A stretch of DNA of 8,515 nt from an uncultured Bacteroides sp. (GCA_934716785.1 CAKUYM010000179.1:1-8515), one strand, 5' to 3'. Shown: positions 1 to 5,850, counted from the first letter of the stretch. Numbers and translations: made by a program. The notes: generated by a model from the sequence alone, not told the origin.

Positions 1-61
1 GGCTCGAACCCATGACCCCAACATTAAAAGTGTTGTGCTCTACCTGCTGAGCTAGCGAATC
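1..61 (-). tRNA. tRNA-Lys (anticodon UUU), 3' end outside window
   Basis: Read on the minus strand, the sequence starts with a 7-nt acceptor strand GATTCGC (61 down to 55). A D-arm with CTAGCTCAGCAGGTAGAGC follows. Next is an anticodon stem CAACA/TGTTG closing the loop CTTTTAA, then a variable loop and the T-arm core GGGTTCGAGCC. The anticodon TTT lies at 28 down to 26, so this tRNA decodes AAA and AAG as lysine. The window edge removes the end of the T-arm, the 3' acceptor strand and any CCA. The loop keeps the expected U before the anticodon and A after it. It is transcribed in the same direction as the upstream AI-2E-family gene but has its own promoter. The identity is clear; only the 3' boundary is unseen. 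Confidence 0.95.
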
Positions 62-100
62 AATCCTTATTTGCGAATCAATTATTTCTTGATTGCGGGT

Positions 101-132
101 GCAAAGGTAGTGACTTTTATTTAATCTGCAAG
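101..132 (-). promoter_or_regulatory. Bacteroides-type promoter of tRNA-Lys
   Basis: On the minus strand a -7 box TACCTTTG (109 down to 102) matches the Bacteroides consensus TAnnTTTG. A -33 element CTTG/TTG sits at 132-129, exactly 19 nt upstream, which is the usual spacing. Transcription should start near position 95, giving a leader of about 34 nt before the mature tRNA 5' end at 61. The promoter lies between the stop codon of the AI-2E-family gene (165) and the tRNA, so the tRNA need not depend on read-through. This is the best promoter match in the window. Confidence 0.8.
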
Positions 133-164
133 TGTTTTGTAGAAAAAAGTTTTAATTATTTATC

Positions 165-1289
165 TTATTCCTTATTTATACGTTGATTATCAGTTACTTC
201 TTGCTCGTCATAATTTATCTTTTCTTTGTTGATAATAAAGCGTTGATAATAAGAAAGCATCAAAGTAGTGAGCGGCAATGCAATGATCATCCCCAACATC
301 CCCATTAAAGATCCCCAGATTGAAAGTGATAAAAGGATGATGGCAGGATTCAGCCCGGTGATCTTTCCCATGATTTTGGGGACGAGGAAAGTATCCTGTA
401 TAATCTGCACGATCGTAAAGACTGCCAAAGCGCATGCTATGATAACCCAGAAATTCTGTCCGGTATCAGCTGCTTTGAGGATAGCCAATACAATGGTGGG
501 GAAGAAGCCGATGATTTGTAGGTAGGGAACCATATTGAGTGCCCCGATGAAAAGCCCCAAGGCAATGGCCATCGGGAAATCAATAATCAGGAAGCCTATG
601 CTGAAAAGAATACCTACACAGAGTGCGACCAGTGCTTGGCCACGGAAATATCTGTTCATGCCATCCTGAACGTCATAGACCAGATTGGAAGCAAACTTGC
701 GGTATTTGTTCGGAAGCAGATGCAGCCACCCTTCAGCTATGGCTTCATAATCCAGCAATATAAAAATGACATACAATAATATGATGAAAGAAGTAAGTAT
801 ACTGAACAGGATATTGATGGATTCTGCAAGCAATGCCCACATCTTGGGCACCGTATCCTTGATTGCAGCAAGAATATTCTCTTCACTTAACATTTTGTTT
901 AATGCCACTAAATCAAGATGTTCGTGAACAAATTCGGAAAGTGTCTTAGGAACATTGCTGCCGCCGCCGTTTGTCAGATAACTCACCAGTAGATCGTTCA
1001 TTCTGCTCATCTCGGAAACCATCGGCGGAACCAACAGATAGAATAGTGATACTCCCACAACAGTAATCAGAAACAAAGCACAGAAAATGGAAAGGATACG
1101 ACTTTTTAACTTTAACCTGTATTGAAAGAATTTGACCAGCGGATAAATCATATAAGCAATCAGCCAGGCAATAAAGAAAGGCAACAGTACCCCGCTCAAT
1201 CGCTCTACAAGCATCAATATACCTACCGCCATTACACATCCGATGACGCCGCGTATAAAACTGTCGAATGTAATCTTTTTCCTTTCCAT
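165..1289 (-). CDS. AI-2E/PerM family membrane transporter
   Basis: This encodes a 374-residue polytopic inner-membrane protein of the AI-2E transporter family (formerly UPF0118; relatives are E. coli TqsA, PerM and YdiK). Hydrophobic segments lie near residues 12-28, 32-50, 64-88, 155-180, 218-270 (two passes), 281-300 and 313-345. Between the third and fourth is the soluble region of about 90-150 that is typical of the family. Recognisable signatures are FRGQALVALCVGILFS near 215-230, a conserved G-x-x-N-x-x-P-Y segment at 249-256, and LVPKIMGKITGLNPA near 302-316. Length is normal. The tail after 350 is charged and probably cytoplasmic. Members have been linked to autoinducer-2 export or to Na+/H+ antiport, so the substrate is not predictable. 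The start is 18 nt after the tdk stop, which suggests co-transcription with tdk. No clear terminator follows before the tRNA promoter. Confidence 0.9.
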   Translation of the reverse strand: MERKKITFDSFIRGVIGCVMAVGILMLVERLSGVLLPFFIAWLIAYMIYPLVKFFQYRLKLKSRILSIFCALFLITVVGVSLFYLLVPPMVSEMSRMNDLLVSYLTNGGGSNVPKTLSEFVHEHLDLVALNKMLSEENILAAIKDTVPKMWALLAESINILFSILTSFIILLYVIFILLDYEAIAEGWLHLLPNKYRKFASNLVYDVQDGMNRYFRGQALVALCVGILFSIGFLIIDFPMAIALGLFIGALNMVPYLQIIGFFPTIVLAILKAADTGQNFWVIIACALAVFTIVQIIQDTFLVPKIMGKITGLNPAIILLSLSIWGSLMGMLGMIIALPLTTLMLSYYQRFIINKEKINYDEQEVTDNQRINKE

Positions 1290-1307
1290 TGCCTTTTTCT
1301 GTTGGTT

Positions 1308-1907
1308 TTATATCTTTTGCTTATCTTCTTCCAATGCGTGGAGATAGCATTGCCTGCAAAGAGGTTCGTACTCCTCCGTTTCGCCTAAGAGAAATTGCTT
1401 GTCATCCTTGACTGTGCGATGTGAGAAAGATGCCAAATCTCCGCATTTTACACAAATGGCATGTACCTTGGACACTTCATCGGCTATGGCGCAAAGTTGA
1501 GGCATCGGGCCGAATGGATTTCCTTTGAAGTCCATATCCAGTCCTGCGATAATGACACGAATCCCATTATTCGCCAATTGATTGCATACATCCACCAATC
1601 CGTTGTCGAAAAACTGGGCTTCGTCAATGCCCACCACATCTATCTCGGACGTAAACAGCAGGATGCTTGCCGATGAGTCGATAGGAGTAGAAGCTATGGA
1701 ATGGCTGTCGTGCGAAACGACGTTCTCTTCCGAATAACGCGTGTCGATGGCCGGTTTGAATATCTCCACACGCTGATGTGCAAACTTGGCCCGTTTCATC
1801 CTGCGAATCAGTTCCTCGGTCTTTCCCGAAAACATGGAACCGCAGATAACTTCAATTCTACCTCTTCTTTTGGTTTCCTGTATGTGGTCTTCTGAAAATA
1901 ACACCAT
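1308..1907 (-). CDS. tdk: thymidine kinase, type II
   Basis: This encodes a 199-residue cytosolic kinase that phosphorylates thymidine to dTMP with ATP in pyrimidine salvage. The P-loop GSMFSGKT is at residues 23-30. The Walker B and catalytic segment GIDEAQFF is at 93-100, with Glu96 as the likely catalytic base. The conserved [13 protein letters not shown] is at 121-133. Four zinc-binding cysteines are visible (C152, C155, C184, C187), with the substrate-binding lasso between the pairs ending near Tyr180. Length fits the type II (TK1-like) family. About 18 residues precede the first beta strand, a longer N-terminus than in E. coli Tdk. The ATG at 1907 gives a leader of about 30 nt from the predicted promoter. 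It is the first gene of a probable two-gene operon and is divergent from the gene at 2041. All key residues are present, so the enzyme should be active. Confidence 0.97.
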   Translation of the reverse strand: MVLFSEDHIQETKRRGRIEVICGSMFSGKTEELIRRMKRAKFAHQRVEIFKPAIDTRYSEENVVSHDSHSIASTPIDSSASILLFTSEIDVVGIDEAQFFDNGLVDVCNQLANNGIRVIIAGLDMDFKGNPFGPMPQLCAIADEVSKVHAICVKCGDLASFSHRTVKDDKQFLLGETEEYEPLCRQCYLHALEEDKQKI

Positions 1908-1943
1908 GTGATTTGTGCTTTATTGGTTAAATGAATGACAGCA

Positions 1944-1951
1944 CAAAGGTA
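1944..1951 (-). promoter_or_regulatory. tdk -7 promoter box
   Basis: On the minus strand TACCTTTG (1951 down to 1944) matches the Bacteroides -7 consensus exactly. Transcription would start near 1937, about 30 nt before the tdk ATG. No convincing TTTG or TTG element is found 19-21 nt upstream, where the sequence reads AACAGT, so the -33 element is weak or replaced by an activator. The box overlaps one of the GCACAAA half-sites described in the findings. Confidence 0.6.
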
Positions 1952-2015
1952 AACAATTCAATGTGCAAGAACTGTTAAAATATCCATTATTTTAAGTTAT
2001 TGCACAAATTATTCC

Positions 2016-2023
2016 TACATTCG
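2016..2023 (+). promoter_or_regulatory. possible -7 box for the 2041-4265 gene group
   Basis: TACATTCG differs from the Bacteroides -7 consensus TAnnTTTG at one position and lies 17 nt before the ATG at 2041, which would give a very short leader. No good -33 element is found at the expected spacing; 1991-1996 reads TTTAAG. This is a tentative call, made because the divergent layout requires a plus-strand promoter in this 133-nt gap. Confidence 0.35.
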
Positions 2024-2040
2024 CACCATATTAATAATAG

Positions 2041-2688
2041 ATGAATATGAAACAGAAGCTATTGACGGATATCGAACTGGATGTTCATGAGTTGAAGTGT
2101 CTCATGGAGTCTTTTTCTAAAGAACCGAGCAAGACCTTGTCCGAACTGTTGAAGCGGAGCATTGCGCACATGCAGGGACGGCTGGATGAATTGTCGCAGG
2201 AAATAGATTCTGTAGAAATAAGTGATTTATCGATTCCCGTCACAGAAAATACTGTGGTGGGGGAAGAACAAGAAACTGTAGATTCTGTCAGCGAGCCGGT
2301 CGTAGTCCAATCTCCGGAGTCTATTGTGGTGGACGAAAAAACTGTAGTAGAAGAGCCTGTAAAGGAAGAATCTGTAGTATATGTAGTAGAGGAAGAGCCG
2401 GTCATTGCAAAGAACGAGACGTCAAAGCCCACTGTGCTGGGAGAAAGTATAAAGCTAACGGCGGGTTTGCGTCATTCTATCAGCCTGAATGATTCTTTTC
2501 GTTTCTCACGCGAACTATTCAAAGGGGATACCGATTTGATGAATCGTGTGATTGAACAGATCTCGGTAATGAGTTCTTACAAGACTGCTGTCGCATTCCT
2601 TTCCTCCAAAGTAGAGATAGATGAGGAAAAGGAGGCGGTGGTTGACTTCTTGGAGTTGTTGAAAAAGTACTTTAATCAATCAGCATAA
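2041..2688 (+). CDS. uncharacterised Bacteroidales protein with Val/Glu-rich linker
   Basis: I do not recognise a named family. The 215-residue product has no signal peptide and no membrane segment, so it is probably cytoplasmic. Residues 1-60 look mainly alpha-helical with heptad-like Leu/Ile spacing. Residues about 63-130 form a low-complexity linker rich in Val, Glu, Ser and Thr, with VVEEPV near 102 and VVEEEPV near 115. Residues about 138-215 form a compact C-terminal module that starts with ISLNDSFRFSRELFKGD (147-163). It continues with helices and an acidic stretch (IDEEKEAVVDFLELLKKYF). From memory, a C-terminal module of this kind with an SLND-x-F-x-F motif recurs in hypothetical proteins of Bacteroidetes. 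The gene ends 10 nt before rsmI, so the two are probably co-transcribed, but that does not reveal a function. ATG 2047 (Met3) is an alternative start. Confidence 0.85.
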   Translation: MNMKQKLLTDIELDVHELKCLMESFSKEPSKTLSELLKRSIAHMQGRLDELSQEIDSVEISDLSIPVTENTVVGEEQETVDSVSEPVVVQSPESIVVDEKTVVEEPVKEESVVYVVEEEPVIAKNETSKPTVLGESIKLTAGLRHSISLNDSFRFSRELFKGDTDLMNRVIEQISVMSSYKTAVAFLSSKVEIDEEKEAVVDFLELLKKYFNQSA

Positions 2689-2698
2689 ATAAGGGTAT

Positions 2699-3373
2699 AT
2701 GGGTAAGTTGTATGTAGTACCTACGCCGGTAGGAAATTTGGAGGATATGACCTTTCGGGCTGTCAAAGTCCTGAAAGAGGTCGACTTGATTCTGGCAGAG
2801 GATACGCGCACTTCCGGTATCTTGCTGAAACATTTTGAGATAAAGAATGCAATGCAGTCCCACCACAAATTTAATGAACATAAGACGGTGGAAAGTGTTG
2901 TTAATAGAATAAAGGCAGGCGAAACGGTTGCACTGATTTCGGATGCCGGAACGCCCGGAATTTCCGATCCCGGATTTTTGGTGGTTCGTGAATGTGTGCG
3001 CAATGGTATAGAGGTGCAATGTTTGCCGGGAGCAACAGCTTTTGTCCCGGCACTTGTGGCATCAGGGTTGCCGAACGAGAAGTTCTGCTTCGAAGGCTTT
3101 CTGCCTCAAAAAAAAGGACGTCAGACACGACTGAAGGCATTGACAGAAGAGCGCCGCACCATGGTGTTTTATGAATCTCCCCACCGTTTGTTGAAGACGT
3201 TGATGCAGTTTGCCGAATATTTCGGTGCCGAACGTCAGGCGGCGGTGGCACGCGAGATATCCAAGCTCCATGAGGAAACGGTTCGCGGCAGCTTGGCGGA
3301 ATTGATCGAACACTTTACCGCTACCGAACCGCGGGGCGAGATTGTGATAGTATTAGCAGGAATAGACAATTAA
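2699..3373 (+). CDS. rsmI: 16S rRNA (cytidine-1402-2'-O)-methyltransferase RsmI
   Basis: This cytosolic enzyme uses S-adenosylmethionine to 2'-O-methylate C1402 of 16S rRNA in the decoding centre. It belongs to the tetrapyrrole-methylase fold. Visible signatures are PTPVGNLEDMTFRA (8-21), AEDTR (33-37), the glycine-rich SDAGTPGISDPG (81-92), LPGATA (109-114), FEGFLP (131-136), YESPHR (158-163) and REISKLHEE (185-193). The product is 224 residues, against about 286 in E. coli. It stops just after the catalytic domain (GEIVIVLAG, 213-221), so the extra C-terminal region of the proteobacterial enzyme is absent. I see no frameshift or broken remainder after the stop, so this looks like a naturally short form. 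It lies 10 nt after the preceding gene and 34 nt before the lipoprotein gene. A run of eight A (3108-3115) sits inside the coding region. Confidence 0.96.
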   Translation: MGKLYVVPTPVGNLEDMTFRAVKVLKEVDLILAEDTRTSGILLKHFEIKNAMQSHHKFNEHKTVESVVNRIKAGETVALISDAGTPGISDPGFLVVRECVRNGIEVQCLPGATAFVPALVASGLPNEKFCFEGFLPQKKGRQTRLKALTEERRTMVFYESPHRLLKTLMQFAEYFGAERQAAVAREISKLHEETVRGSLAELIEHFTATEPRGEIVIVLAGIDN

Positions 3374-3385
3374 AATAACTTCATT

Positions 3386-3407
3386 TAAAAACGTAAAACG
3401 TAAACGT
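3386..3407 (+). repeat. short AAAACGT tandem repeat in the lipoprotein leader
   Basis: Two exact copies of AAAACGT (3388-3394 and 3395-3401) and a third lacking one A (3402-3407) run directly into the ATG at 3408. The stretch occupies the ribosome-binding position. Bacteroides leaders normally have A-rich sequence here rather than a Shine-Dalgarno site, so the repeat may simply provide an unstructured entry site. Confidence 0.6.
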
Positions 3408-4265
3408 ATGAAAAAGTTAGCAGTTTTATTTGTGTGCGCAGCCATGTTGGCTTCGTGTGATGGCTTTAGAGGTGGAAACAAAGACCTGAAAGCTGAAAAT
3501 GACTCTCTTCTGATGGAACTGACCCAGCGCAATGCTGAACTGGATGATATGATGGGAACTTTCAATGAGGTACAGGAAGGTTTTCGTAAGATCAACGCTG
3601 CCGAGAATCGTGTAGATATACAGCGTGGAACAATCACGGAGAATTCTGCCAGCGCTAAGCAGCAGATTGCTTCTGATATTGAATTCATCTCTAAGCAGAT
3701 GGAAGAAAACAAGGCTCAGATTGCCAAACTGCAGGCTCAGTTGAAAAACAGCAAGTACAATTCAACGCAGATGAAAAAGGCTGTTGAGGCTTTGACTGCC
3801 GAATTGAATGCCAAACAGCAGCGTATCGAGGAACTTCAGGCTGAATTGGCTTCCAAGAATATCCGTATTCAGGAATTGGATGCTGCCGTAAGTGACTTGT
3901 CGGCTGCTAAAGAGAATTTGACTGCCGAAAACGAAGCCAAGGCCAAGACCGTTGCCGAACAGGAAAAGAGCTTGAATGCAGCTTGGTTTGTATTCGGAAC
4001 TAAATCAGAATTGAAAGCCCAAAAGATCCTTCTGAGCGGGGATGTGCTGAAGAGTGCTGATTTCAACAAGGATTATTTCACTCAAATCGACATCCGTACA
4101 ACGAAAGAAATCAAGTTGTACTCCAAACGTGCCGAGTTGTTGACTACTCATCCGTCCGGTTCTTATGAATTGGTGAAAGATGACAAAGGTCAGTTGATAT
4201 TAAAGATAACCAATCCTAACGAATTCTGGAGCGTATCCAAATACTTGGTTATCCAGGTGAAGTAA
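3408..4265 (+). CDS. coiled-coil lipoprotein with conserved C-terminal module
   Basis: This encodes a 285-residue envelope lipoprotein of unknown function. Residues 1-16 form a signal peptide ending in the lipobox LASC, with Cys17 as the lipidated residue. What follows (DGFRGGNKD) is not the acidic run expected of a surface export signal, so a periplasm-facing position is more likely; this is inference. Residues about 25-190 are a long, nearly proline-free alpha-helical stretch with strong heptad character (for example IAKLQAQLKNS and RIEELQAELASKNIRIQEL), so an extended coiled coil is expected. Residues about 192-285 form a separate mixed module from AWFVFGTKSEL through LLTTHPSGSYELV to NEFWSVSKYLVIQVK. 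The design suggests a spacer or scaffold with a folded head. The gene is the last of its group and is followed 22 nt later by a strong terminator. ATG 3408 is chosen because the signal peptide starts there (MKKLAVL). Confidence 0.88.
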   Translation: MKKLAVLFVCAAMLASCDGFRGGNKDLKAENDSLLMELTQRNAELDDMMGTFNEVQEGFRKINAAENRVDIQRGTITENSASAKQQIASDIEFISKQMEENKAQIAKLQAQLKNSKYNSTQMKKAVEALTAELNAKQQRIEELQAELASKNIRIQELDAAVSDLSAAKENLTAENEAKAKTVAEQEKSLNAAWFVFGTKSELKAQKILLSGDVLKSADFNKDYFTQIDIRTTKEIKLYSKRAELLTTHPSGSYELVKDDKGQLILKITNPNEFWSVSKYLVIQVK

Positions 4266-4287
4266 GGTAGGATTCCTTTTTTGAATC

Positions 4288-4342
4288 GCCAATGTGCTGA
4301 TTCCCCGGACAGAATTCTGGAAATTAGCACATTGGCTTTTTT
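4288..4342 (+). terminator. intrinsic terminator after the lipoprotein gene
   Basis: GCCAATGTGCT (4288-4298) pairs perfectly with AGCACATTGGC (4326-4336). The stem extends inward by four more pairs, including one G-U, to 4302/4322. Six T follow at once (4337-4342). The 19-nt loop contains the palindrome CAGAATTCTG. The stem lies 22 nt after the lipoprotein stop codon, so it should end transcripts from the 2041-4265 group and separate them from the HAD gene. Confidence 0.92.
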
Positions 4343-4370
4343 ATTTCTTATATATACCCTATACTTATTG

Positions 4371-5063
4371 ATGAAATATAAAAATCTGTTTTTTGATCTT
4401 GACGATACGATTTGGGCTTTCTCTCGTAATGCCCGTGATACTTTTGAAGAAGTATATCTGAAACATGCGCTTGACCGATACTTTGATTCTTTCGAACATT
4501 ATTATACGCTGTATCAAAAGCGAAATACAGAACTTTGGACTGAATATGCTGAAGGCAAGGTGACGAAAGAGGAACTGAACCGCCAGCGTTTTCTTTACCC
4601 CTTGCAGGCGGTGGGGGTGAATGACGAAGGGTTGGCACGACGATACTCGGAAGATTTCTTCGCCATTATTCCGACAAAAAGCGGCCTGATGCCTCATGCA
4701 AAAGAGGTGTTGGAATATCTTGCTCCAAAATATAATCTGTATATTCTTTCCAATGGCTTTCGTGAATTGCAATTGCGTAAGATGCGTTCGGCAGGGGTGG
4801 ACGGTTATTTCAAGAAGGTGATTCTGTCGGAAGATCTCGGTGTATTGAAGCCTTGGCCCGAAATCTTCAATTTCGCTTTGTCTGCCACTCAGTCTGAATT
4901 GCGCGAATCGTTGATGATTGGTGACAGTTGTGAAGCGGACATTGTCGGGGCGCGTGGGGTAGGGATGCATCAAACTTTCTACAATGTGACGGAACGGACA
5001 GCTTTTCCCTTTCTTCCTACATATCACATTCATTCCTTGAAAGAATTGATGGATTTATTATAA
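4371..5063 (+). CDS. HAD-superfamily hydrolase, YjjG-like pyrimidine nucleotidase
   Basis: This encodes a 230-residue cytosolic phosphatase of HAD subfamily IA that most resembles YjjG-type nucleotidases. Those enzymes dephosphorylate pyrimidine nucleoside monophosphates, including non-canonical ones. All HAD motifs are visible: motif I FDLDDT (Asp9 nucleophile, Asp11 acid/base), motif II SNG (127-129), the motif III lysine in VLKPWPEIF (Lys160), and motif IV GDSCEAD (Asp185, Asp190). The helical cap domain lies at about 15-100. Trp162 replaces the acidic or polar residue often seen in KPxP. The start is ATG 4371, because MKYKNLFFDLDDT begins the first beta strand as the family requires. The open frame continues upstream to a TTG at 4281, but those 30 codons run through the terminator stem. 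No clear promoter is seen in the 28 nt between the T-run and the ATG. The substrate is inferred from family resemblance only. Confidence 0.9.
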   Translation: MKYKNLFFDLDDTIWAFSRNARDTFEEVYLKHALDRYFDSFEHYYTLYQKRNTELWTEYAEGKVTKEELNRQRFLYPLQAVGVNDEGLARRYSEDFFAIIPTKSGLMPHAKEVLEYLAPKYNLYILSNGFRELQLRKMRSAGVDGYFKKVILSEDLGVLKPWPEIFNFALSATQSELRESLMIGDSCEADIVGARGVGMHQTFYNVTERTAFPFLPTYHIHSLKELMDLL

Positions 5064-5081
5064 ATTATCTGGATTAAGTCG

Positions 5082-5089
5082 TACTTTTG
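5082..5089 (+). promoter_or_regulatory. -7 promoter box for the MarC gene
   Basis: TACTTTTG matches the Bacteroides -7 consensus TAnnTTTG exactly and lies 35 nt before the ATG at 5125, so the leader would be about 29 nt. A good -33 TTTG is not visible 19-21 nt upstream, where the sequence overlaps the end of the HAD gene. A 6-bp inverted repeat TGCATT/AATGCA (5091-5096, 5102-5107) lies at the expected transcript 5' end. Confidence 0.6.
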
Positions 5090-5124
5090 TTGCATTAAAT
5101 AAATGCATAAAATACGATATAACC

Positions 5125-5775
5125 ATGGATAATGCACTTCTGCCTTTTGCCTTGCTTTGCTTCACCTCGTTTTTTACGTTGACCAACCCTCTTGGCACAA
5201 TGCCTGTTTTCCTCACTATGACGCATGGAATGACGGAGCAAGAGCGCCAGTCTATTGTCCGTCGTGCCACAATAGTGTCATTTGTCACGATAATGGTCTT
5301 TGTCTTTGCCGGTCAGTTCCTTTTTAAGTTCTTCGGAATCTCTACCAACGGATTCCGTATTGCCGGTGGAGTGATTATCTTCAAAATAGGCTTTGATATG
5401 CTTCAAGCCCGCTATACACCGATGAAACTGAAAGATGAGGAAATCAAAACTTATGCGGACGATATCTCCATAACTCCTCTCGGTATACCTATGCTGTGCG
5501 GTCCGGGGGCGATAGCCAATGCTATCGTGTTGATGCAAGATGCGCACTCCTTTGAAATGAAAGGAATTTTGATAGGTACTATTGCATTGATTTATCTGTT
5601 GACATTCTTTATCCTTCGTGCTTCTACGAAATTGGTGGATATATTGGGCGAAACCGGGAATAATGTGATGATGCGCCTTATGGGATTGATTTTGATGGTG
5701 ATCGCAGTGGAATGTTTCGTGAGTGGATTGAAACCGATATTGGTGGATATTGTGAAAGAAGGGATGAGCTTTTGA
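5125..5775 (+). CDS. MarC family integral membrane protein
   Basis: This encodes a 216-residue inner-membrane protein of the MarC (UPF0056) family, which includes E. coli MarC, YchE and YhgN. Six hydrophobic segments are expected: about 5-32, 46-70, 77-95, 117-138, 145-168 and 183-203. Family hallmarks are NPLGTMPVFL (21-30), FRIAGGVIIF (77-86), the signature ITPLGIPMLCGPGAI (116-130) and the MRLMGLILMVIAVE stretch (183-196). Length is typical. MarC was once linked to multiple antibiotic resistance but that role has been withdrawn; some relatives have been proposed to move amino acids, so the substrate is unknown. The gene has its own -7 box 62 nt after the HAD gene and faces susD convergently across a hairpin terminator. 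It appears intact. Confidence 0.93.
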   Translation: MDNALLPFALLCFTSFFTLTNPLGTMPVFLTMTHGMTEQERQSIVRRATIVSFVTIMVFVFAGQFLFKFFGISTNGFRIAGGVIIFKIGFDMLQARYTPMKLKDEEIKTYADDISITPLGIPMLCGPGAIANAIVLMQDAHSFEMKGILIGTIALIYLLTFFILRASTKLVDILGETGNNVMMRLMGLILMVIAVECFVSGLKPILVDIVKEGMSF

Positions 5776-5790
5776 TGCTCGTATAGTTAT

Positions 5791-5833
5791 TAACAAGAAA
5801 GAGGACGACAAAATGTCGTCCTCTTTCTTGTTA
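5791..5833. terminator. bidirectional terminator between marC-like and susD-like genes
   Basis: AACAAGAAAGAGGACGAC (5792-5809) is an exact reverse complement of 5815-5832. One more T-A pair lies outside (5791/5833) and one A-T pair inside (5810/5814), giving about 20 uninterrupted base pairs and a 3-nt loop. It is 15 nt after the MarC stop codon and 17 nt after the susD stop codon on the other strand. The flanking T-rich sequence is interrupted on both strands (TTGTTATTTATTATTT on plus, TTGTTAATAACTAT on minus), so the stem probably does most of the work. Confidence 0.9.
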
Positions 5834-5850
5834 TTTATTATTTCAGAATC

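Noticed and set aside
2085..2432. Minus-strand open frame of 115 codons rich in Ser and Thr
   Set aside because: It is the antisense image of the Val/Glu-rich linker gene, whose codons read as Ser/Thr codons on the other strand. It has no promoter or start context.
2672..3313. Several overlapping antisense frames opposite rsmI
   Set aside because: They overlap each other and a conserved enzyme, and none has a credible domain or promoter.
4365..5033. Minus-strand open frame of 222 codons opposite the HAD gene
   Set aside because: The plus strand encodes a complete HAD hydrolase with every motif. The antisense product has no recognisable domain and would end in the terminator region.
5091..5107. 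TGCATT/AATGCA inverted repeat as an operator for the MarC gene
   Set aside because: The arms are only 6 bp of A/T-rich sequence with a 5-nt gap, which is easily expected by chance. It is mentioned only beside the promoter box.
5278..5811. Minus-strand open frame of 177 codons opposite the MarC gene
   Set aside because: It is rich in His, Gln and Ser and is the antisense image of a membrane protein. It would begin inside the bidirectional terminator.
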